DNA of 64,000 nucleotides from Aquimarina latercula DSM 2041 (GCF_000430645.1 NZ_KE387186.1:251583-315582); one strand, 5' to 3'; numbered from the stretch's first letter, positions 42,414 to 51,759 are shown. Numbers and translations: made by a program. The notes: generated from the letters alone by a model not told the origin.

Positions 42414-42981
42414 AGATAAAAAAGAGTTCGTTATCCTTGCGTGGTAGAATGGAATTATAACATTTTTCTAATGTGTTAATTTTGAAATGTTGTGAAAATA
42501 ACCCCAGATAGTGATTTTTAGTACCTCCAAATGGAGGGCCTGATTTTTCAAATTCTATATTAAAAAAAAGACCAACTAATTTTCCATTTGGTTTTAAAAT
42601 TGATTTCATCTTAGCAATATATTGCTTTCTTTCGTCCGGATGAATTGCGCAGAAGAATGTTTGTTCTACAACAATATCGAATTGATCTTCTAGTTCAAAA
42701 AAATCTTTATACAGTATTTGCGATACAGGAAAATCCGGAAATTTTATTTTGAAATTATCAAGAGTATCTTTTACAAAATCCAATATGTAGATGTTTTTAA
42801 AACCATTCCGAAATAAATAAATAGCCTCATATGCATTTCCACATCCAGGAATTAATATTTTTAAGTTTTTGTCTTCTAACTGATCAAAGTATGAGATAAT
42901 TGGAGGAGATGCATATCCTATGTCCCATCCAGTTTGATTTGAACGATATTTTCTATTCCAAAATTTTGAATCTAATTTCAT
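42400..42981 (-). CDS. SAM-dependent methyltransferase (TPMT-like)
   Basis: 193 residues. FWNRKYRSNQTGWDIGYASPP (about 7-27) resembles the thiopurine methyltransferase N-terminus. Motif I is LIPGCGNAYEAIYL (about 43-56), and VVEQTFFCAIHP is the post-motif region. It probably methylates a small thiol or similar molecule. It overlaps the S4 gene by 4 bp (ATGA), so translation is coupled. Confidence 0.85.
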   Translation of the reverse strand: MKLDSKFWNRKYRSNQTGWDIGYASPPIISYFDQLEDKNLKILIPGCGNAYEAIYLFRNGFKNIYILDFVKDTLDNFKIKFPDFPVSQILYKDFFELEDQFDIVVEQTFFCAIHPDERKQYIAKMKSILKPNGKLVGLFFNIEFEKSGPPFGGTKNHYLGLFSQHFKINTLEKCYNSILPRKDNELFFIFEVN

Positions 42982-43367
42982 TCCTCACTATCGTTATTAG
43001 AAGGTTCTTCAAACCAATCATCAATATCTCTTCGATCTTTCTTGGTAGGTCTACCAGCACCTTTTTTTCTGTAGTAATCTTTAGAATATTTTAAAAGATC
43101 TAGTTTTTGCAACGTTTCTGTTGGGGTGACGTCTTTACGATATATGTCGACTAGCTTAGCGCCAAGTCGACTTTTTGGTGTGTCTAGAACAACAAGTTCA
43201 TAGTTAACCTGGTTTTTTCGAACTGTAATTTTATCAGTTGGGTAGATTTCTCGTGATGGTTTTATAATATCCCCATTCACTCTTACTTTACCCTCTTTAC
43301 AAGCTTTGGTAGCAATGCTACGCGTCTTGAAATATCTGATACACCATAAATATTTATCAACTCGCAT
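42978..43367 (-). CDS. S4-domain RNA-binding protein (Hsp15-like)
   Basis: 129 residues. The S4 domain occupies 1-65 (MRVDKYLWCIRYFKTRSIA, VRVNGDIIKPSREIYPTD). The C-terminal tail is basic (YRKKGAGRPTKKDRRD), then acidic. Hsp15 in E. coli binds stalled 50S subunits carrying peptidyl-tRNA; the same task is likely. It is first gene of the operon with the methyltransferase and PRTase. Confidence 0.88.
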   Translation of the reverse strand: MRVDKYLWCIRYFKTRSIATKACKEGKVRVNGDIIKPSREIYPTDKITVRKNQVNYELVVLDTPKSRLGAKLVDIYRKDVTPTETLQKLDLLKYSKDYYRKKGAGRPTKKDRRDIDDWFEEPSNNDSEE

Positions 43368-43411
43368 AAAAAATGATTAAAAAATGCGTTTTATCTATAA
43401 TAATAGTTGAG

Positions 43412-43438
43412 CAAAAGTACAAGAAAATTGTATCTTGC
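43412..43438. promoter_or_regulatory. Divergent -7 elements for the S4 operon and the FKBP lipoprotein gene
   Basis: The minus strand has TACTTTTG at 43419-43412, 45 bp before the S4 gene. The plus strand has TATCTTGC at 43431-43438, one base off TAnnTTTG, 20 bp before the ATG at 43459. The latter supports choosing 43459 over the in-frame TTG-type start upstream. Confidence 0.45.
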
Positions 43439-43458
43439 GCCTTCAAAAAAGCAATCAA

Positions 43459-44664
43459 ATGAATGTAAGAAAATATATTTTTGCCGCAGGTGTTGTCGTG
43501 GCATCCTTATATGCCTGTAATAATGATGATGATAATGATTTTGTTAGTGTGCCGATTAGAGATGAGGCGGAGCAGCAGGCCGATGAAGATCCGATAATAC
43601 AAAATTACTTAAAAACACACTTTTTTACCTTAGTAGATAACGACGGAAATCCTGATTTCCAGACTGTCCAATTTGATACTATAGCAGGAGTTAATAGTGG
43701 CGAAACTTCTATTTGGGATTCCGGATTTTTGGAAACTAAGACAGTTACCAATATGGATACAGAGGTTTCTTATACATTGTACCTGCTTAAATATGATAAT
43801 GGAGTGGCTACTGAACGCCAAACACAGTTTGCAGATTCTACATTTGTAACTTATACCGGAGAGGTTTTTTATGATTACGAAGATGATGATGGAGATGGAA
43901 TTCCTAATGATGGGGATGTAGACGCAGATGGAGATGGAGAACCTGATACGGTAGATGATTCTGTTACTAAAACAGATAGTGACGGCGATGGTATTGCTGA
44001 TGATAGTGATATTGATAACAATCCAACTTCTTCAGATTCTGATGGTGATGGTGTAATAGATGAAAATGATCCTGTAGATAATAACAACCCTAGGAGAAGA
44101 GTGTTTGATAGTGCAGTAACTCCAGTGTGGTTTGATTTAGTAAACGTTGTAGAAGGTTTTAGAGAAGCAGTTGTAGATTTCAAGGGAGCGTCAGGTTTTA
44201 TGGAGAACGGCGATGGTACCGTTAGATATAATATGGATTTTGGTAATTTTACAGTTTTTATGCCTTCAGGTTTAGCATATTTTGAAGAAGTTCAGAATGG
44301 AATCCCACAATATGCGCCTTTGATATTCAGTGTTCAGTTGTACGGAAGTGTAGAAGCAGATCACGATAATGATGGGGTTCCTTCATATTTAGAAGATATT
44401 GATGGCGATAGACTTGTTTTAGATGTTGATGATGATACGGATGATAATGGTTTTCCTAACTACTTAGATCCAGATGACGATGGTGATGGAACATTAACAA
44501 TAGATGAAGATTTAGAACCAGATACAGATTTAACTGTAGATAGAGATGGAGATGGAGATCCAACAAATGATATTGGAGATGGAGATCCAACAAATGATGA
44601 TACTGATGGAGATGGAATTCCAAACTATCTCGATACTGATGACACAGCATCTAGAGATGATTAA
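43459..44664 (+). CDS. Lipoprotein with an FKBP-like domain interrupted by TSP3 repeats
   Basis: 401 residues from ATG 43459, giving the lipoprotein signal VASLYAC (Cys about 20). After an N-terminal region (about 25-140) comes a calcium-binding TSP3-like segment with repeated DxDGDG motifs (about 141-215). A degenerate FKBP core follows (about 218-300), recognisable as VVEGFREAVVDFKGAS, FMPSGLAYF and IPQYAPLIFSVQL. A second TSP3 run (about 303-401) ends the protein. Whether prolyl isomerase activity remains is unclear. It is probably on the outer membrane or cell surface. Confidence 0.75.
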   Translation: MNVRKYIFAAGVVVASLYACNNDDDNDFVSVPIRDEAEQQADEDPIIQNYLKTHFFTLVDNDGNPDFQTVQFDTIAGVNSGETSIWDSGFLETKTVTNMDTEVSYTLYLLKYDNGVATERQTQFADSTFVTYTGEVFYDYEDDDGDGIPNDGDVDADGDGEPDTVDDSVTKTDSDGDGIADDSDIDNNPTSSDSDGDGVIDENDPVDNNNPRRRVFDSAVTPVWFDLVNVVEGFREAVVDFKGASGFMENGDGTVRYNMDFGNFTVFMPSGLAYFEEVQNGIPQYAPLIFSVQLYGSVEADHDNDGVPSYLEDIDGDRLVLDVDDDTDDNGFPNYLDPDDDGDGTLTIDEDLEPDTDLTVDRDGDGDPTNDIGDGDPTNDDTDGDGIPNYLDTDDTASRDD

Positions 44665-44670
44665 TTTATA

Positions 44671-44706
44671 AAAAAACTCCGGTAATTTTACCGGAGTTTT
44701 TTTATA
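44671..44706. terminator. Bidirectional terminator between FKBP lipoprotein and barrel genes
   Basis: A-tract, perfect stem ACTCCGGTAA / TTACCGGAGT with a tiny loop, then a T-tract, between convergent genes. Confidence 0.85.
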
Positions 44707-44713
44707 AATGAAA

Positions 44714-45331
44714 TTATAAGTCCAATGCTAAACTTAGAATAAATTGATTAGGTCTAGAATCAACCCTAATTGTTTGTCCTGTATTTGCATCAATAGTTTG
44801 AGCCTGGTTTTCGGTAATTCCTCTTTCATACCTAAGATCTATGTTTAGTCGTCTTATCTGTAACCCTACACCAAATTGAACTCCTACAGTGAATTCATTT
44901 TTAACTTCACTTAGTCGAACATCTTCTAGATCATTATCTACAATATATTGCAAAGAAGGTCCTCCAAATACGTGTAAAGGGCCTAATAAATAGATCCCTG
45001 CTAAAATAGGAAGATCTAGTTTCTTTACATTGTAATTTAATTTTCGATTATCAAATGAATAAGAACTACTGTTTTGTGTATACTGTAATTCTGGTTTAAG
45101 ATAAAAGTTGTCAGTGATATCTCCTCTTAAAAATACTCCGATATGATATCCTACACGATCATCAGCATTCTCAGAAAGTAAATTGTCACCAGCATTGGTT
45201 ACATCACTAAATTCTATTTTGCCATTGTCCCCATAGTTCAGACCAGCTTTTACACCAAAGTTTATTCCTTTTTCTTGTGATATGATTGCACAAGAGCTAA
45301 AAAGAATTAAAAACACTACTACGTTTTTCAT
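44714..45331 (-). CDS. Outer-membrane beta-barrel protein (PorT-like)
   Basis: 205 residues with a signal peptide (about 1-18, ending IISQ). The mature part alternates short amphipathic strands (INFGVKAGLNYG, GYHIGVFLRGDI, FYLKPELQYTQ, VGVQFGVGLQIRRLNIDLRYERG) and ends with an aromatic-rich C-terminal strand (FILSLALDL). This is typical of the OMP_b-brl_2/PorT family of Bacteroidota. The precise role is unknown; it stands alone between two terminators. Confidence 0.85.
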   Translation of the reverse strand: MKNVVVFLILFSSCAIISQEKGINFGVKAGLNYGDNGKIEFSDVTNAGDNLLSENADDRVGYHIGVFLRGDITDNFYLKPELQYTQNSSSYSFDNRKLNYNVKKLDLPILAGIYLLGPLHVFGGPSLQYIVDNDLEDVRLSEVKNEFTVGVQFGVGLQIRRLNIDLRYERGITENQAQTIDANTGQTIRVDSRPNQFILSLALDL

Positions 45332-45436
45332 TTTAAATGAGTTTTAAAAGATGAATAAATAATTAATTGTAATTTTTGGTTGTGGTCAGTGTTTCTTTTA
45401 TAACGAAAATAGGGTGGGATTATTCTAATAGTTAAT

Positions 45437-45470
45437 AAAAAAGTCCTCTGTAAAAACAGAAGACTTTTAA
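45437..45470 (-). terminator. Terminator of the transketolase operon
   Basis: Stem AAAAGTC(T/C)TCTGT / ACAGA(A/G)GACTTTT read on the minus strand, with a T-run, 33 bp after the stop of the second gene. Confidence 0.75.
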
Positions 45471-45502
45471 AATATACTTTGATAAATAATATAATACTGA
45501 TG

Positions 45503-46456
45503 TTATTTTCTTTTGATAACTTTTTCCGCCGCATTTATGATAGCATCAGCATTTAATCCATATTTTTCCATAAGTTGATCAGGAGTTCCACTTTCTCCAA
45601 ATGTGTCATTAGTAGCAATGAATTCTTGTGGTACAGGGTGATTTTGAGTTAATACTCTAGATACACTTTCTCCTAAACCTCCTAAGAAGTTATGCTCTTC
45701 TGCCGTAACAATACAACCAGTCTTTTTAACGGAGTTTAAGATAGCTTCATTATCAAGTGGTTTTATGGTGTGTATATTAATCACTTCCGCACTAATTCCT
45801 TTTTCTTGCAATGCTTCAGTAGCTTGTAATGCTTCCCATACTAGGTGGCCTGTAGCTACAATAGTAACATCAGTACCATCCTGTAAATGAAGAGCTTTTC
45901 CTATTTCGAATTTTTGATCTTCTGGTGTAAAGTTTGCAACCTTTGGTCTTCCAAAACGCAAATAAACTGGACCTTCATAATCAGCAATTGCAATTGTAGC
46001 TGCTTTAGTTTGATTATAATCACATGGGTTAATTACTACCATACCTGGTAACATTTTCATTAACCCAATATCTTCTAAAATTTGATGTGTTGCACCATCT
46101 TCTCCAAGTGTTAAACCAGCATGAGAAGCACAGATTTTTACATTTTTACCACTGTAGGCAATGGATTGACGAATTTGATCATAAACTCGACCAGTAGAAA
46201 AATTAGCAAAAGTTCCAGTAAAAGGTATTTTACCACCAATAGTTAACCCAGCTGCGATTCCCATCATATTAGCTTCGGCAATTCCTATTTGAAAAAAACG
46301 ATCTGGATTATTTGCAATAAATGCATCCATTTTTAGAGAACCAATAAGATCCGCACAAAGTGCTACAACATTCTCGTTTGTTTTTCCAAGTACTTCAAGA
46401 CCTGCTCCAAAACCTGAGCGAGTATCTTTTTTTCCTGTATCTATATATTTTTTCAT
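45503..46456 (-). CDS. Transketolase, C-terminal subunit (PYR and C domains)
   Basis: 317 residues. PYR-domain motifs: DLIGSLKMDAF, FFQIGIAEANMMGIAAGLT (the catalytic Glu in IAEAN), CASHAGLTLGEDGATHQ. The C-terminal domain starts about 190 (VTIVATGHLVWEAL). With the upstream gene it forms one split transketolase, moving two-carbon units in the pentose phosphate pathway. Such split enzymes are normal in Bacteroidota. Confidence 0.92.
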   Translation of the reverse strand: MKKYIDTGKKDTRSGFGAGLEVLGKTNENVVALCADLIGSLKMDAFIANNPDRFFQIGIAEANMMGIAAGLTIGGKIPFTGTFANFSTGRVYDQIRQSIAYSGKNVKICASHAGLTLGEDGATHQILEDIGLMKMLPGMVVINPCDYNQTKAATIAIADYEGPVYLRFGRPKVANFTPEDQKFEIGKALHLQDGTDVTIVATGHLVWEALQATEALQEKGISAEVINIHTIKPLDNEAILNSVKKTGCIVTAEEHNFLGGLGESVSRVLTQNHPVPQEFIATNDTFGESGTPDQLMEKYGLNADAIINAAEKVIKRK

Positions 46457-46507
46457 GAATATTTTTTTTAAGTCATTTCTGTAAAACAGAAATCTCTTTT
46501 GTACGCC

Positions 46508-47353
46508 TTAGTAATCTCCTAAAGTCTCTGGATTTTGTGCTAAACCTATTTCTAACTGCTCATCATTTGGAGCTTTACCATGCCAAGCGTGTGTGTGCAT
46601 CATAAAATCAACTCCGTTACCCATTACCGTATGCATCAAAATACAAACTGGCTTGCCTTTTCCGGTTCTACTTTTAGCTTCTTTTAAGCCTTCTATTACA
46701 GCTGTGATATTATTTCCTTCTTTGATTTCCATAACATCCCAACCAAAAGCTTCAAATTTAGCTCTAAGACTACCTAAAGATAATACATCATCAGTAGATC
46801 CATCAATTTGCTGTCCATTAAGATCTACAGTAGAAATAAGATTGTCTACTTTCTTTCCAGACGCATACATAGCTGCTTCCCAAATCTGACCTTCTTGTAG
46901 TTCTCCATCTCCGTGAAGACTATATACAAGGTGATTGTCATTATTTAGTTTTTTTGCTTGAGCAGCTCCAATGGCTACAGACATACCTTGTCCAAGAGAT
47001 CCAGAAGCAATTCGAATTCCAGGAAGTCCTTCGTGTGTTGTAGGGTGTCCCTGAAGCCTACTATTGATAAGTCTAAATGTATTTAGTTCTTCCACAGGAA
47101 AGTACCCACTTCTTGCTAATACACTATAAAAAACAGGAGAAATATGTCCGTTAGATAAAAAGAAAAGATCTTCTTCTTTTCCGTCCATATCGAAACCATC
47201 TTTTCTTTCTAGAATTTCTTGATAAAGAGCTACAAAAAATTCGGTACATCCCAGAGAACCACCTGGATGCCCTGAGTTTACTTTGTGAACCTGTCGAAGA
47301 ATATCTCTACGAACTTGGGTTACAAAATCTTCTAATTGTTGTGTTTTTGGCAT
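46508..47353 (-). CDS. Transketolase, N-terminal subunit (ThDP-binding)
   Basis: 281 residues. ThDP/Mg motifs: GHPGGSLGCTEFFVALY (about 28-44), the GDGELQEGQIWEA (about 148-160) diphosphate site and VDLNGQQIDGST. Conserved His residues (HGDGELQEG, MHTHAWHGKAPN) are present. It lies 51 bp upstream of the second subunit, so both are co-transcribed. Confidence 0.92.
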   Translation of the reverse strand: MPKTQQLEDFVTQVRRDILRQVHKVNSGHPGGSLGCTEFFVALYQEILERKDGFDMDGKEEDLFFLSNGHISPVFYSVLARSGYFPVEELNTFRLINSRLQGHPTTHEGLPGIRIASGSLGQGMSVAIGAAQAKKLNNDNHLVYSLHGDGELQEGQIWEAAMYASGKKVDNLISTVDLNGQQIDGSTDDVLSLGSLRAKFEAFGWDVMEIKEGNNITAVIEGLKEAKSRTGKGKPVCILMHTVMGNGVDFMMHTHAWHGKAPNDEQLEIGLAQNPETLGDY

Positions 47354-47384
47354 TGCTATGCTAATTGGCTTAATGATTAAGGCG

Positions 47385-47415
47385 CAAAAATAAAGGTTTT
47401 GATTACCGTGGCAAA
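47385..47415 (-). promoter_or_regulatory. Promoter of the transketolase operon
   Basis: Minus strand TTTG (47415-47412), a 19-bp spacer and TATTTTTG (47392-47385): a perfect Bacteroidota promoter, about 32 bp before the start codon. Confidence 0.75.
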
Positions 47416-47502
47416 ATGTCTGATCACCTTTTAATTAAGATACTATTGTTAATAACGAAAAGTTTTCGGAAACTTCACTTTATTAAAGTAGTTTTAGTTA
47501 GT

Positions 47503-47510
47503 TATCTTTG
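47503..47510 (+). promoter_or_regulatory. -7 element of the tgt operon
   Basis: TATCTTTG, a perfect -7 box, 21 bp before the tgt ATG. The -33 position holds TTTA or weaker. Note that TTTGCG after the -7 box also occurs here, which shows that this string alone is not specific for NrtR. Confidence 0.6.
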
Positions 47511-47530
47511 CGCTCTACGAAATAAAAAAT

Positions 47531-48661
47531 ATGCAATTCGACCTATTATCTACGGACCCTCAGAGTAAGGCCAGAGCCGGAAAAGTAACAACTGATCATG
47601 GAGTTATTGAAACTCCAATTTTTATGCCTGTTGGTACTGTAGCAACTGTAAAAGGTGTACATCAAAGAGAGTTGAAAAATGATATTAATCCTGATATTAT
47701 ATTAGGAAACACTTATCATTTATATCTAAGACCGCAAACACCAATTTTAGAAAAAGCAGGTGGGTTACATAAATTTATGAATTGGGATAGAAATATTCTT
47801 ACAGATAGCGGAGGTTATCAAGTATATTCTCTATCAGCAAATCGTAAGATTAAGGAAGAAGGTGTGAAGTTTAAGTCTCATATTGATGGATCATATCACG
47901 TGTTTACGCCAGAAAATGTAATGGAGATTCAACGTACAATTGGTGCAGATATCATCATGGCTTTTGATGAATGTACTCCATACCCTTGTGATTACAGATA
48001 TGCAAAGAGAAGTATGCATATGACTCACAGATGGTTAGATAGATGTATGCAACATCTCGAAAAAGTTCCAGTTAAATATGGATATGATCAGACTTTTTTT
48101 CCAATAGTACAAGGAAGTACTTATAAAGATCTAAGAAGACAGTCTGCAGAATATATTGCTAATGCGGGAGCAGAAGGAAATGCAATCGGAGGTTTGTCAG
48201 TAGGAGAACCAGCAGAAGAGATGTATGCAATGACTGAAGTAGTGACAGAAATATTGCCAGAGGATAAACCTAGATATTTGATGGGTGTGGGTACACCAAT
48301 TAATATTTTAGAAAATATTGCATTAGGTATTGATATGTTTGATTGTGTAATGCCGACTAGAAATGGGAGAAATGGGATGTTATTTACGGCACACGGAACT
48401 ATAAATATTAAGAATAAAAAGTGGGAGGATGATTTTTCTCCGATTGATGAAATGGCTATTACCTATGTAGATACTGAGTATTCTAAAGCATATTTAAAGC
48501 ATCTTTTTTCGGTGAATGAAATGCTTGGAAGACAGATAGCAACGATCCATAATTTAGGTTTTTATTTATGGTTGGTTCGTGAAGCAAGAAAACATATCTT
48601 AGCTGGGGATTTTTATTCTTGGAAAAATATGATGGTAAAACAAATGGATAAAAGATTGTAA
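47531..48661 (+). CDS. tgt: Queuine/preQ1 tRNA-guanine transglycosylase
   Basis: 376 residues. Catalytic and substrate motifs: TDSGGYQV (about 90-97, nucleophile-side Asp), FDECTPYP (about 143-150), IGGLSVGEP (about 217-225), and RYLMGVGTP. The zinc-binding Cys cluster expected near the C-terminus is not obvious, a known variation in some Bacteroidota. It exchanges guanine 34 of certain tRNAs for preQ1. First gene of an operon with the LptF/G-type permease starting 1 bp later. Confidence 0.92.
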   Translation: MQFDLLSTDPQSKARAGKVTTDHGVIETPIFMPVGTVATVKGVHQRELKNDINPDIILGNTYHLYLRPQTPILEKAGGLHKFMNWDRNILTDSGGYQVYSLSANRKIKEEGVKFKSHIDGSYHVFTPENVMEIQRTIGADIIMAFDECTPYPCDYRYAKRSMHMTHRWLDRCMQHLEKVPVKYGYDQTFFPIVQGSTYKDLRRQSAEYIANAGAEGNAIGGLSVGEPAEEMYAMTEVVTEILPEDKPRYLMGVGTPINILENIALGIDMFDCVMPTRNGRNGMLFTAHGTINIKNKKWEDDFSPIDEMAITYVDTEYSKAYLKHLFSVNEMLGRQIATIHNLGFYLWLVREARKHILAGDFYSWKNMMVKQMDKRL

Positions 48662-48662
48662 T

Positions 48663-49739
48663 TTGAAAATATTAGACTGGTATATACTTAAACGTTATTT
48701 GGGAACATTTTTCGCAATGATTCTCATGTTTATTCCAATAGGAATTATCGTTGATCTTTCTGAGAAAATAGATAATATATTAGAGCATGAAGCGCCCTTT
48801 GGAGCCGTTGTTTCTTATTATTTGGATTTTACCATCTACTTTGCAAATTTACTATTTCCATTATTTGTATTTCTTTCTGTGATTTGGTTTACTTCTAAAT
48901 TAGCTAATAAGACAGAAATTATAGCCTTTTTAAGCTCAGGTGTTTCATTTTGGAGATTTCTTAGACCGTATATGATTGGAGCGATTTTAATTTGTGTAGG
49001 AGCTCTTGCAATGGGGTTATTTTTAGCACCTAAAGCAAGTCAGGGATTTAATGAGTTTAAATATACCTACTTAAAAAAGGGGAAGAAAGTTCAAGAAACC
49101 AGAAATGTATACCGTCAATTAAATGATAGTATATTTTTATATGCCAGTGATTTTAAGCCACTTAAGAAAAAGGCAACAAATTTCACATTGGAATATTTTG
49201 ATGGAAATAAATTAGTTACAAAAATTTCAGCTAGAACGATAACCTTTATAGAGAAAGATAGTATTTATGAATTAAGAGACTTTGTGAAACGTACAGTTTT
49301 AGAAGACAGAGATATCATAGAGAAAGCAAGGAAAAAAGACACGATTTTACCTTTTGATATAGATGAGTTTACTCCTGTGACTTATGTAGCAGAGACACTA
49401 AATTATATGGAATTAAGTAAGTTTATAGAAAAGGAAAGTAAAAGAGGTTCTTCAGATATAAACAGATATAAAGTGGTAGCTTATAAGAGATGGAGTATTC
49501 CTGTTTCAGCATTTATACTTACCGTTATAGGTGTAGCAGTTTCTTCAATGAAAAGAAGAGGAGGAATGGGTATAAATCTAGCTGTCGGTATCTCTTTAGC
49601 CTTCGTTTTTATCTTTTTTGATAAAGTTTTAGGTACGTTGGCCAATCAATCTGATTTTCCACCTTTAGTAGCAGTGTGGTTTCCTAATTTTTCTTTTGGG
49701 ATATTAGCAATTTATCTTCTTTATAATGCCAAACGTTAA
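48663..49739 (+). CDS. LptF/LptG-family permease
   Basis: 358 residues, starting with a TTG codon one base after the tgt stop. Three N-terminal membrane helices, a periplasmic beta-jellyroll (about 130-260) and three C-terminal helices match LptF/LptG (YjgP/YjgQ). The family moves lipopolysaccharide from the inner membrane to the Lpt bridge. Whether this is LptF or LptG cannot be told. Its stop overlaps the next gene's start by 14 bp. Confidence 0.88.
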   Translation: MKILDWYILKRYLGTFFAMILMFIPIGIIVDLSEKIDNILEHEAPFGAVVSYYLDFTIYFANLLFPLFVFLSVIWFTSKLANKTEIIAFLSSGVSFWRFLRPYMIGAILICVGALAMGLFLAPKASQGFNEFKYTYLKKGKKVQETRNVYRQLNDSIFLYASDFKPLKKKATNFTLEYFDGNKLVTKISARTITFIEKDSIYELRDFVKRTVLEDRDIIEKARKKDTILPFDIDEFTPVTYVAETLNYMELSKFIEKESKRGSSDINRYKVVAYKRWSIPVSAFILTVIGVAVSSMKRRGGMGINLAVGISLAFVFIFFDKVLGTLANQSDFPPLVAVWFPNFSFGILAIYLLYNAKR

Positions 49740-50640
49740 GCTCCAGAATTATCTTCATTTTCATTTTATAGTATTTATATGGGGGTTTACTGCAATACTT
49801 GGAGAGCTAATCTCTATTGAAGCACTACCTTTAGTATGGTATAGGATGTTGATGGCTTCAGGATTTATTTACCTTTATATTCTCATTAGAAAAATTTCTT
49901 TAAAGGTATCTAAAAAGCTTTTGTTTACATTATGTATTGCTGGTGGGATTATTGCATTACATTGGATTACTTTTTTTGCGGCAATAAAAGTTTCTAACGT
50001 TTCTATAACGCTTGCTATTTTGTCTACGGGTGCATTTTTTACTTCAATTTTAGAGCCGATTTTTTATAACCGAAAACTTATTTGGTATGAGGTTGTATTT
50101 GGTTTGATGGTAATTGTAGGTCTTTATACTATTTTTAATGTAGAAGGTGATTATTTTTTAGGAATTGTATATGCACTATGCTCAGCTTTTTTATCATCTG
50201 TTTTTTCATTAATTAATGGTAAGATTGCTCAACAATATTCTCCTTCAATGATTTCTTTTTATGAATTATTAACTGGAGTGGGTTTTGTGACAATTTACTT
50301 GACAGGAATGTCTTTTTTAGGAGCAGAAAATGACGGTTTTACAATTGGTTTCTTTCAGTTATCAACCTCGGATTGGATATTTTTAATAATACTTGCTTCA
50401 TTTTGCACGGCTTATGCTTTTATAGGTTCAGTTCAGGTTATGAAATACTTAAGTCCATATACAGTAATGTTAACGATAAATTTAGAGCCTGTTTATGGAA
50501 TTGTATTAGCATTTTTAATTTTTGGAGATTCAGAAAAAATGAACCCAGGATTTTATTACGGAGCCCTTATTATACTTAGCACAGTAGTGTTGAATGGTAT
50601 ATTTAAAAATATTAAAAAAATAAAAAGACAAAGGTCTTAA
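49726..50640 (+). CDS. EamA-family transporter (drug/metabolite type)
   Basis: 304 residues, ten predicted membrane helices in two EamA halves (about 10-140 and 150-295). Conserved features include IALHWITFFAAIKVSNVSI and PYTVMLTINLEPVYGIVLAFLIFGD. The cargo is unknown. It overlaps the permease gene by 14 bp, so tgt-lptF/G-eamA form one transcript. Confidence 0.85.
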   Translation: MPNVKLQNYLHFHFIVFIWGFTAILGELISIEALPLVWYRMLMASGFIYLYILIRKISLKVSKKLLFTLCIAGGIIALHWITFFAAIKVSNVSITLAILSTGAFFTSILEPIFYNRKLIWYEVVFGLMVIVGLYTIFNVEGDYFLGIVYALCSAFLSSVFSLINGKIAQQYSPSMISFYELLTGVGFVTIYLTGMSFLGAENDGFTIGFFQLSTSDWIFLIILASFCTAYAFIGSVQVMKYLSPYTVMLTINLEPVYGIVLAFLIFGDSEKMNPGFYYGALIILSTVVLNGIFKNIKKIKRQRS

Positions 50641-50663
50641 TACTAGTTTAACAAGTATTGTTT

Positions 50664-50671
50664 TATATTTG
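50664..50671 (+). promoter_or_regulatory. -7 element of accA
   Basis: TATATTTG, a perfect match to the Bacteroidota -7 box, 41 bp before the accA ATG. The -33 box is not clear. Confidence 0.5.
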
Positions 50672-50712
50672 TCTGCTAACCCTAGTTAAAAAAAACAAAA
50701 TATATTCTTGAT

Positions 50713-51666
50713 ATGGAATATTTAGAATTTGAACTCCCCATAAAAGAACTCGAAGAACAATTTGAAAAAGCTTGCGCTATAGGAGCAGAAAGTGATGTTG
50801 ATGTCACGGATACCTGTAAGCAAATTGAAAAAAAGTTAAATGAGACTAAAAAGGAGATTTATAAGAACTTGACTGCTTGGCAGCGAGTACAATTATCTAG
50901 ACATCCATCTAGGCCATATACATTAGATTATATAAATGCTATATGCGGAGATTCTTTTTTAGAATTACATGGAGATCGTAATGTTAAAGATGACAAAGCG
51001 ATGATTGGAGGTTTAGGTAAAATTGGTGATCAAAGTTTTATGTTCATTGGTCAACAAAAAGGATACAATACAAAGACAAGACAATATAGAAACTTTGGGA
51101 TGGCTAATCCTGAGGGATATAGAAAAGCACTTCGTTTGATGAAAAGCGCTGAAAAATTCAATATTCCTGTAGTTTGTTTTGTTGATACTCCAGGAGCATA
51201 TCCAGGTTTAGAAGCTGAGGAAAGAGGACAAGGAGAAGCTATTGCTAGAAATATCCTAGAAATGACACGTCTTAAAGTTCCTATTACTGTTATTATTATT
51301 GGAGAAGGTGCCAGTGGAGGTGCATTAGGAATAGGAGTTGGTGATAAAGTATTGATGCTAGAAAATTCTTGGTATTCTGTAATCTCTCCTGAGAACTGCT
51401 CTTCTATTCTATGGAGAAGTTGGGAGCAAAAGGAAATTGCAGCCGAAGCATTGAAATTAACTGCAAAAGATAGTGCTAAACTTAAAGTTGTGGATGAAAT
51501 CGTAAGAGAACCGCTTGGTGGAGCTCATAGTGATCGTGAAAAAACATTTAAAGCTGTTCGAGACAAAATTTTGTCATCTTTTGAAGAGATGAAAAACTTA
51601 TCACCAGAAGAATTGGTAGAAAAGCGTATGGATAAATATGCAAATATGGGGGTCTTCAAAGGCTAA
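50713..51666 (+). CDS. accA: Acetyl-CoA carboxylase, carboxyltransferase subunit alpha
   Basis: 317 residues, typical length. Features: the N-terminal coiled part (1-60), HPSRPYTLDYINAICGDSFLELHGDR (about 57-82), DTPGAYPGLEAEERGQGEAIA (about 158-178) and GEGASGGALGIGVGDKVLMLE (about 198-218). With AccD it transfers the carboxyl group from biotin to acetyl-CoA, the first step of fatty acid synthesis. Has its own promoter and terminator. Confidence 0.95.
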   Translation: MEYLEFELPIKELEEQFEKACAIGAESDVDVTDTCKQIEKKLNETKKEIYKNLTAWQRVQLSRHPSRPYTLDYINAICGDSFLELHGDRNVKDDKAMIGGLGKIGDQSFMFIGQQKGYNTKTRQYRNFGMANPEGYRKALRLMKSAEKFNIPVVCFVDTPGAYPGLEAEERGQGEAIARNILEMTRLKVPITVIIIGEGASGGALGIGVGDKVLMLENSWYSVISPENCSSILWRSWEQKEIAAEALKLTAKDSAKLKVVDEIVREPLGGAHSDREKTFKAVRDKILSSFEEMKNLSPEELVEKRMDKYANMGVFKG

Positions 51667-51689
51667 CCCCTAATAAATCACTTGACACA

Positions 51690-51723
51690 AAAATCTGAAG
51701 TTTTTGACTTCGGATTTTTTTAT
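51690..51723 (+). terminator. Terminator of accA
   Basis: Stem AAAATCTGAAGT / ACTTCGGATTTT (one G-T pair) with a 5-nt loop and T-run. Confidence 0.8.
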
Positions 51724-51759
51724 GCTTATTAACAATATAATTAAGTTATCAACATTTCA

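Noticed and set aside
45328..45534. Short minus-strand ORF between the barrel and transketolase genes
   Set aside because: It covers the transketolase terminator and the end of that gene; composition is that of non-coding AT-rich DNA.
47503..47516. NrtR half-site at the tgt promoter (TTTGCG after the -7 box)
   Set aside because: There is no inverted partner and the A/T following is missing; TTTGCG arises easily from the -7 consensus.
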